Source of the DNA: Brachionus manjavacas
Lineage: Eukaryota; Rotifera; Eurotatoria; Ploima; Brachionidae
DNA: 64,000 nt
Direction of reading: 5' to 3'
Assembly (NCBI GenBank): GCA_019054805.1
Contig: JAHQIY010000015.1
Coordinates: 1,744,001 to 1,808,000, forward strand
Both the position numbers and the translations under genes were made by a program. Shown here one piece after another: positions 55,742-64,000 of this stretch. The stretch's first letter is position 1. Each line of letters opens with the position of its first letter. The notes below the pieces were generated by a model. The model saw only the letters and a list, made by a program, of their open reading frames with translations. It did not search any database and was not told the DNA's origin.

Positions 55742-56062
55742 TTAAGTAGTCAATTTATTTTTAATAGCCAAAATAGAATTACTTAGTAGCAGTAGTAGTA
55801 GTAAAAAATACTGTGACCCAAAAATGGTAAAGCTTTTACAAGCTATAGCAGTAAATATATTATTTTTTAAGCCATTTATCCAGTTAAGTTTTAAAAATAT
55901 TTTTTTAGAACTAACTATTTTTACAGAAAGTCTATTCCAAATTTTAACCAAGCGATTTGTCAGAAAATGAAAACGATGCATACAATGTCTGACATCCTCT
56001 CTTACCATGCATTTTGTGGGTAGGACTGAATTATGAAGACTGGTTGTATTTGAGAGAGACAA
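55742..56062 (-). mobile_element. LINE RT C-terminal fragment
   Basis: The 106-codon frame contains SLHNSVLPTKCMVREDVRHC, FHFLTNRLVKIWNRLSVKIV and, further on, a Leu-rich tail. The FLTNRxVKIWNxLS part matches the C-terminal FFTxRVxxxWNxLP signature of Jockey/CR1-type elements. Upstream parts of the element are missing. Confidence 0.55.
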
Positions 56063-57179
56063 GCAACAATATAAATTCTCAAAAGCATCTTGATACTAGA
56101 ATAAATCAGCAAGTGGCTTACGAAAAAATTAAATTTTGAAATCAACTCGATATGAAATTTATCAAGCTCCGTTCAAAAATTTAATAGATCTATTTGAGAA
56201 AAATAACTGGCAATAATTTATTTCAAGAATCAATTTTTCATATTGATTATTAAGATTGTATGTATTCTAATGAAATCTATTTTATTTTCATTTAAATTCT
56301 AAATAAATATTAAATTTTCAATCTGTATTAAGGCCGGTCATCAGATAAAAAATGGCAAATTGAAACAACTAATTTTACAATTAAATTTTTTATTTGTTTT
56401 TATTCAAATATTTAATATTTTATTTTCAACAAGCTTTTTTATTTTTTCTCTAATGGATTTTTCCGAATTCGAGTTCCGTTTTTTATTCATAACAAAAATT
56501 TTAATTAAAAAAAGTTTTACAAATTGAGAAAATATATATTTTTAATAAATATTAAAATAATTAAAAAAATTAAAACATATTTAAATTTAAGTAAATTTTT
56601 TTTAATTTTATTAGCAATAAAATATGTAAATATAAGATCAATATTATTAAATATTGAATGTAGAGAATGTAAGATGTGATATTTATTAATATTTTAATAA
56701 AGCGAAAAAAAACGAAATGAGTTGGCAGTTGCTTCGCATGATGCAATTATTAGAATTTTAAAACATTAAAATTTTTTTAAATTTATAAATAAAACTGAAT
56801 TTTATTAGATAGTTAAATAATGAAAGCAAGTAAGCAGTACATTTCAAAAGCTAAAAAATACTTATCTTTTGATTGTGATTTATATCATTCTTTTCATCAT
56901 ATTAATAGATACAAAGATAAATCTCTGATTTTGAAAAGATACTATTATTCTAGACTAATCCATTACAGCCGGTCAAGTCCATAAACAATCATTGGCATAG
57001 CTAGATTGACCACATTCAAATTCAAGCAGCTCTAGAAAGGTTTACGAATTAATTATTTTTTCTTCTTACAGTTTTGATAACATCATCAAGATATTGAATT
57101 TTGATTGTGATTTTTTTACTTTTCCTTACCATTTCTTACAAGAACTATTTATTTTTTGAAAAATTATTAAAATTTAGTA
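56063..57179. other. Intergenic with one small unsupported ORF
   Basis: AT-rich. A plus-strand 54-codon frame at 56821-56985, rich in Tyr, His and Lys, is the only notable frame. It matches no family I know and lacks flanking support. Confidence 0.3.
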
Positions 57180-57571
57180 TTTTAAATGATTTATGTATGC
57201 TTGACATTTAGCTGGAGTAAGATTTCTTTGAAACTCTAAAATTGCCTCAACTGCTTCCCCATCATTTTGAATATTTTACTTTCTCACAAATTCTTTCAAT
57301 TAATGTTGAAAAATAATGACATTAACTGGGTTTGATAAAAAAAATTCTAAGCTGTTTAGTTTATTAATTAATTAACAAATTTAAATAGGTAAAATCTCTT
57401 CCAAAGTCACCAGATTTGAATCTTATCGAAATGATTCGGAATAAATTGAAAGAATTTGTGAAAAAGAAAAATATTCAAAATGATGAGGAAGTAGTTGAGG
57501 CAATTTTAGAGTTTCAAAGAAATCTTACTCCAGCTAAATGCCAAGCATACATAAATCATTTAAAAAAGGTA
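57180..57571. mobile_element. Inverted duplication of a Tc1-type transposase C-terminus
   Basis: Plus strand 57395-57571 reads KSPDLNLIEMIRNKLKEFVK, then EVVEAILEFQ and LTPAKCQAYINHL. This is the SPDLNPIEnvW...LK signature and tail of Tc1-like DDE transposases (Trp replaced by Arg). Bases 57180-57302 are the reverse complement of about 57442-57566, with roughly seven mismatches. The two arms form a hairpin around a 140-base spacer. Confidence 0.8.
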
Positions 57572-57719
57572 TTTTTTTTCAAATAAGATATATAATAATA
57601 ATAAAGAATAAAGTAATAATAATAAAGGTAATAAGAATCATGATAAAAAAAATGGAGATTGGTCAAACTGCTAAGTCATACAATGTCTTTGAAAAGTATT
57701 GTTTTATTAAATAAAATTA

Positions 57720-57930
57720 ATTTACAAAATTTTACCATTTTTTATAAATAAATAAAAACGAAAATTTTAAATTTTCTTTTTGCCAAAAAAAGCAATAGAA
57801 ACTCTGAATTTTTTTTTTGAGTGAAAATTTACCAAAATTTACAAAAATTTACGTAAAATATCGAAAAATTTCGTAAATTTACGTAATTTTACTGACGTAA
57901 ATTTACAAAAATTTTACACTTATACAAATA
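57720..57930. repeat. Relative of the TTTACGTAAATT foldback element
   Basis: Contains GCCAAAAAAAGC, TTTTTTTTTGAGTG and repeated TTTACGTAAATTTAC words, as in and just after the 21218-21533 inverted repeat. Boundaries are unclear. Confidence 0.45.
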
Positions 57931-57939
57931 GCCTGACAC

Positions 57940-58075
57940 TCTTTGTTTTTATTTATTTATTTTTATTTTCTTCTTTATTTTAATAATTTTTTATTATATT
58001 TTTACTCAACTTTTTTTTAATTTTGAAGGTGCTTCTGCTCATCACAGGTAAACTAATAAATAAATAAATAATAAA
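57940..58075 (+). mobile_element. LINE 3'-end fragment with AAAT tail
   Basis: T-rich sequence, then GAAGGTGCTTCTGCTCATC and AATAAATAAATAAATAAT. It parallels the 3' end at 53960-54060 in order and composition. Confidence 0.5.
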
Positions 58076-58094
58076 ATAAAATTATTTTTAACAA

Positions 58095-58290
58095 ATAAGC
58101 AGCTTGAAAAAAAAAATGTAATCCTGGTCGCCCAAAAGCTACAAAAAACCCTTTAGTTCGTCAGCCTGATGAAATTCAAGCCATTAACGACATTGGTATA
58201 ATAGCGGCAAAGAGTCTTATTTTAAGTCAATAGTCAAAGAAACAGTTATTTAGTAGCGAAAAGAAAACGCGGTAGACCTCCTGGATAATG
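58095..58290 (+). mobile_element. MULE transposase C-terminal relic
   Basis: Frame pieces KKCNPGRPKATKNPLVRQPD and, about 100 bases later in another frame, RKRGRPPG resemble the basic KRGRPxKATxxLxxQ tail found after the SWIM finger in MULE transposases. Compare 3012-3240. Stops and frameshifts make it inactive. Confidence 0.45.
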
Positions 58291-59083
58291 CAATAAAAAA
58301 ATATTACTAATTACTTTTGTATAAAAAAAAAATTTTGTTTATTTTGTTTTATATTTACATCAATTCACACAATTTTGTTCCGTTTTAATTATTTTAATTA
58401 TCAATAAATAAAATTATTCCTAACATCAGCATTTAGGTCTTTATTATGAATGAATATAACATTGCTAATAATTATATGCCAAAATTAAATGATACAAAAA
58501 AAGAGAAATAAAAATTTAGTAAAAATTGCTAATGAAAAAATTTAATTAAAAAGAATTGGAAAAATTAATACCGTAACAAAAATCAAATAATAAATGATAT
58601 AGATTAGTTTTTTCTGATCGTTTTTATTTCTACCAAATTCTGATTTTTCTTAAAATAATAGAATCGATGGTGGTAATTTAATGCTCAAAAGGCTCAAATC
58701 TTAACTGCTAAATTCGAAAATTTTAAATAGATTCAATCGTTAAATTATTTTATTAAATAGGGATAAAATCATTTAATTTGTTTAATTTTTTATTATTCAT
58801 TATATAACATAAAATAACTATTAAATTTTTTGAATCAAGACAGATTACACAAGGTTATTTAATTATTCTTAGAAATTTTTAGGCCTATTCTGAATTTGAA
58901 GCGGAATTTAGCTTCTAAGATTTTTCAAATAAATTTAAATTTTTTTATTATTAAAAGACATTATTTAAGTCTATTCAATTAATTTGGATTAATTTTAATA
59001 AAATAATTTCAAAATTAATATATTCTTAATATTAATTTAAAAATTTCATTTCTTTTTATTCTAATAGCATATTCTGAGCTCTA
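58291..59083. other. Intergenic upstream of TMEM50
   Basis: AT-rich, no gene seen. It should contain the promoter of the TMEM50 gene. Confidence 0.35.
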
Positions 59084-59711
<628 letters not shown>

Positions 59712-61974
59712 AAATGAAATTAAGTTTTCAAAGAATTGTTATTTTTTTTGATTTTATAAATGTCTATAGATTTGAAAATAAACTTTAATTAATAAGAGTT
59801 GTCTGAAATTAATTCTGCTTTTTGACACTTTTGAATGTGGTATCTAAAGTTTTTTAAAAAATTATAAAAAAATCGTTGATGCTGATTTTAAAATAAAGCT
59901 TCATAATTAAAAATTCAATTTAATATTTTATGTGAAATTTTAGATGGATTAAGGATTTGTAATCCCTCATTTTATAAAACTACCTTTATTTCATTTAAAC
60001 ATTTATCAATTTTAAGGAATGTTAATTAATTAAAAAATAATATTTATTTATTCTATAAACTAAATATAAAATAAGACATCTATCTAGAAATAGAAAACCG
60101 AATTTTTTTTTGTAAAAACAAAAATTTAATAACATTTGAACAATTTCCAGCTCGTTAATTCATCAATTGATCAAGTTCAAAATTCATTTTTATTTTTTAA
60201 AAACTATTTCAAAAATCTAAAATCTAATTAAATAAAATGGATTTAAGTGAAGAATGACAAAACTCTGAATATGCTGAAAGAAAGGCATTAACCTTCAAGC
60301 AGCATTTTTGTGTCTCATTATTAAATTAAAAAATCTAATGTTAAAAAAAATTATATGCAAATAAAATTTTTTTTAATTTAATACAATTTTATTTTAAAAA
60401 GAGATTTGTTTTTTTATTAATTGAAATGCTTATTTAGAATAAGATTTAAGTTTTATTCAATTTAAGATCATTTTGTTTAGCGGTATTAAATTTTCATTTA
60501 AAAATTTTTACAGTAGATCTTTTAAATATTATAAAATTTATATGCTAGAATAATAATTGAAAAAGATCCGTTTGTATGCTCCTAACACTAGATGGTGATC
60601 ATAAATTAATTTTTTTCAGAGAATTAATAAAAAAATGATGAATTCATTACAGGATAATTCTTTTATAATGATACTGATTAAAACAATTTGTTCCTGTTAT
60701 ACATTAAGCAACCATTTATTACAATTGTATCTAAACAAAGCCAATTCTATCATCATCTTTTGAATCCATAAAAAAACTAACGCTTAAAGATAATGACCTT
60801 TTATTTACTTTCTCCTCTATCAATAAATTATTTTAAAATAAATTATTTTTAGATCATTGATTAATTAATTTCAGTTCTAAAAAAAGAAAGAGACAATCTC
60901 GATATCAAGCAAAAGCTGTTAAATAAAATCGAGTAAAATAACCACTGAACAAAACTTTAAGATTAATCAACATTTTAAGAATTAAGTTGGAAAGCTTTTC
61001 AAGATTAAGGATGAACTCGGTATTGAGGAAGTAAACAAACAAAAGCAAATTCTTAGTTTTAAGAAGTTATAAATTTTTAATAAAAAATTTTAGATTAATA
61101 TCTTTTAAATAAAATTACAGAATTCTCAAAAAAAAATAGTATAATTTTCATTCAGTTTTATTTCATTTTTTTGTTCCTTAAATAAATGCGTTTTTTTAGA
61201 TGAGTAATATTTTTTTAAAGGTTTACTTAAGGGAATCACTAAAAGTGGTCACGACACAAATATTTAAAAAAAATCTACCGAATTTTTTATTTTTCTATAA
61301 TAAACGATAAATAAATTCCAAAAAAAATAAAAAATTGATTACATAGATTTCATAAAAATAATAAATGAATGTCGTAAAATGAAATATTATTCAAAAATAA
61401 TATTCATAGATAAAGTGGAAATTTAGCTTTTTTAGTTAAAGTGAAAAAATGATTTACAAGTAAATTAGAAAAAAATATCTTTTAAAAGATAAAAATTAAA
61501 AAAAACAAATATATTTAATAATATTATAACAAATAAAGAAAAACATTAAAGAATATGAGTTTATAAAATCTAAATAATAATGAAGATAAAACAGATAAAA
61601 ATTCGAAAATTCATAATAAGAAGAATCTTACCACGAAAGAATTGATTTAAAAAAAAATTGTTTCAACATTGACTGATAAATAATTTTTTTTAAGTAACAT
61701 CATATAAAAAAGATAAAAACAATTTTTTAAAAGGCTATCTCTGAATAAGCCTCGTCAAATGAGTATTTATTTAAAAATATAGTCAAATTTCAAAAATTAG
61801 AAAAAATGGAATGGTTCTTAATAAAATCAATTGTTAAAATTTGGATAAATTGTAAGAAAAACTGTTGATATTTTATTGAATAAAAACAGTAATGTAAATT
61901 AAAATATGTATAATTTTATTTTTTTAAATATATATTCTTGTGAATAAAAGTTTAAGTCCCATGGATAGAAAAAA
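59712..61974. other. Intergenic, no gene seen
   Basis: About 2.3 kb of very AT-rich sequence without a supported ORF or recognisable repeat. It should include the promoter of the mucin-like gene. Confidence 0.45.
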
Positions 61975-64000
61975 ATGAAAAATCTTTTATTTATGTATTT
62001 TTTTTTGAAAGTGTTATTATGGGAAAATATTGCGAATGCAAATCCAGTATTTTATTGCACTTTTGATGAACAGAAATGTCCGAATGGAGATTTTAAATTT
62101 GATCCATCAAGTTATGTATCAATTTTAGAGAATCAATTAATTAGTGGCCACGTATTGTACCGAATAACTGATGTAACATCAATAAGTAATATTAGAAATT
62201 TAAAAAAATTGCAATTTTAATAGCATGTTTTTCACCATTTCAATTAAGCAACTCCGACAAACAATGGAGAAATTTGTGATCTTCCGTTTAAACAAGGGAA
62301 TTATGAATACAATCATTGTTATAGCAATTTAGGGAAGTTAGAATGTGCAACCAAAAGTGGACGAGGAGAATGTTCATTAGGTTTGTTATCTGGGATAAAT
62401 ATAAAGTATTAAAAAATAAAAGTTTTCGAATAAACAGGAAAATACGTGTTGGTAAAAACTATAGTAACAGGAGCTGAAATAGCGATTAAGGGAACTTCAT
62501 CACAAATAACCTTGCCTCAAACAGGCAATTATGAATTGAGTTTTTATGTTTTGATGTTTACAAATATTACCGATATGACTTTGGGTGGCGACTACATTCA
62601 AGTGAGTGTAAACTCGGCTTTGAACTCAAGTTTAAACTTTAAAAACGAAAAATATGACTACACAAATATTGGTGAGTCAAATGTTTGGCAGAAAAAATCA
62701 TTTAAATTCAATGCACCAGAAGAAAACATAATTGTATTTTTATTAGAATTATTAATTAAAAAAACTAATTTTAAACATTTTAAATAAAAGTTAGTTGTTG
62801 ATTTTGTTCGTTTAAATAGGACTGGAAAAATTGGATATCTTGGTTTTGACCAAATTGAAATTTTCAGTTCATCTGAATCTTCATCAACGACTACAGCATC
62901 TTCTTCTAAAATATCTACAACTCCATCATCTTCATCTACAACTACAACTTTAACATCTTCAACTTCAACGTCTTCTTCTACAACTCCTACAGCTACAATT
63001 ACTACGTCACAAATTACAACTTCAACTACAACTACAAATACACCATCTTCTTCTACAACACCCACAACTTCAACATCTTCTACTACAACACCAACAACTA
63101 CAATTTCTGCGTCACAAACTACATCTTCAATTACAAATACACCATCTTCATCTTCAACATCTACAACACCTAAAATTTCAATAACCACGTCAAAAACTAC
63201 AACTACAACTACAACATCTTCAACTTCAACGTCTTCTTCTACAACTCCTACAGCTACAATTACTACGTCACAAATTACAACTTCAACTACAACTACAAAT
63301 ACACCATCTTCTTCTACAAAACCTACAACTACAACGTCTTCTACTGCAACACCTTCAACTTCAACTACTACTACTGCAACACCTTCAACTTCAACTTCTT
63401 CTACTACAACAGCTTCAACTTCAACTTCTTCTACTACAACACCAACAACTACAATTACTACAACTACAATTTCTGCGTCACAAACTACATCTACAATTAC
63501 AAATACACAATCTTCATCTTCAACATCTACAACACCTAAAATTTCAATAACCACGTCAAAAACTACAACTACAACTACAACATCTTCAACTTCAACGCCT
63601 TCTTCTACAACTCCTACAGCTACAATTACTACGTCACAAATTACAACTTCAACTACAACTACAAATACACCATCTTCTTCTACAAAACCTACAACTACAA
63701 CGTCTTCTACTGCAACACCTTCAACTTCAACTTCTTCTACTACAACAGCTTCAACTTCATCTCCAGAAAGAACTTCAACAATTTCATTTGCAACAACTAA
63801 ATTGAGTTCTACAATTGAATCGTTAACATCAATTTCAAATACTGGAACATCTAGTCCATCCAATTTTTCTTCTCAAATATTAACAACGTTGTCTGAAAAT
63901 TTAAATAATGCTTCAGCTGATAAAACTTGGTTGAAATATCTTTTGGGATTTGGTGTACCAGCATTCATTGGCTTCTCAATAGGAATTTGTTTTTACAAAT
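61975..64000 (+). CDS. Mucin-like membrane protein with FN2-like and MAM-like parts (3' end outside window)
   Basis: Four exons: 61975-62185, 62249-62380, 62438-62733 and 62791 to the window end; phases agree. A signal peptide is likely (hydrophobic NLLFMYFFLKVLLWENIANA). Cys-poor FYCTFDEQKC is followed by ICDLPFKQGNYEYNHCY...CAT...C, whose Cys spacing and PF resemble a fibronectin type II module. The next 130 residues (YELSFYVLMF, DYIQVSVNSA, then LNRTGKIGYLGFDQIEIF) resemble a MAM or jelly-roll domain. From about residue 235, some 310 residues are almost only Ser and Thr, with repeats, as expected for heavy O-glycosylation. A hydrophobic segment (KYLLGFGVPAFIGFSIGICF) at the window edge suggests a C-terminal membrane span. 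A surface-coat, cuticle or adhesion role is plausible. The Val/Asp-rich antisense frame is a shadow. Confidence 0.72.
62880..63765 (+). repeat. Ser/Thr-coding minisatellite
   Basis: The word CTACAACTCCTACAGCTACA, with its surroundings, occurs at about 62978, 63238 and 63603. ATTTCAATAACCACGTC occurs at about 63175 and 63540, a spacing of 365 bases. The array is thus a patchwork of about 260- and 365-base units built from TCA/ACA/TCT triplets, and its length probably varies between alleles. Confidence 0.85.

Noticed and set aside
62658-63863. 401-codon minus-strand frame rich in Val, Glu and Asp
   Set aside because: It is the exact antisense of the Ser/Thr-repeat exon; TCA/ACA/TCT triplets read backwards give Val/Glu/Asp. 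No independent evidence.

Overview
The window looks like a piece of an AT-rich animal nuclear genome. The evidence is spliced genes with GT...AG introns mostly 36-60 bases long, and bilaterian-type families: a PRDM8-like zinc-finger protein, GFM2, TOP3A, a FAM13 C-terminus, a GRAM-domain membrane protein and TMEM50. Non-LTR, Tc1/mariner, pogo-like, hAT-like and MULE debris fills the gaps. Base composition, intron size and repeat content remind me of a monogonont rotifer such as Brachionus; this is an inference, not a demonstration. No tRNA, rRNA or CRISPR array was seen.

Layout. 1-1921: 5' part of a coiled-coil gene on the minus strand. 2-6.6 kb: transposon relics (MULE, two LINE fragments). 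6.9-18.3 kb: two nearly identical intronless genes for a Pro-rich protein ending in an EF-hand, in direct orientation about 9.7 kb apart. Between them lie a pogo-like element carrying LINE sequence, the mitochondrial ribosome-recycling GTPase gene GFM2 (minus), and a 1.28 kb mariner-type element. 19.8-27.5 kb: an eight-exon minus-strand gene of the DDX5/DDX17 family in which every catalytic motif is altered, the most interesting object here. 27.5-36.6 kb: hAT-like and other terminal-inverted-repeat elements around a three-exon PRDM8-like gene (minus). 40.1-41.9 kb: FAM13 family gene (plus). 43.5-44.7 kb: GRAM-domain tail-anchored protein (plus). 46.4-50.5 kb: 13-exon TOP3A (minus). 51-58.3 kb: a LINE copy with a one-base frameshift, related 3' ends, palindromes, a Tc1 hairpin and MULE debris. 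59.1-59.7 kb: four-exon TMEM50 (plus). 62-64 kb: start of a secreted or membrane mucin-like protein with FN2-like and MAM-like parts, running off the window.

Exon structures were assembled by hand from the bases. For GFM2, the helicase-like gene, PRDM8, TOP3A and TMEM50 all intron phases agree and the summed exons are a multiple of three, with translations that line up with the remembered family architecture. The genes are mostly unrelated housekeeping or regulatory loci. No operon-like or pathway cluster is apparent; the shared theme is that short compact genes are separated by transposon debris.
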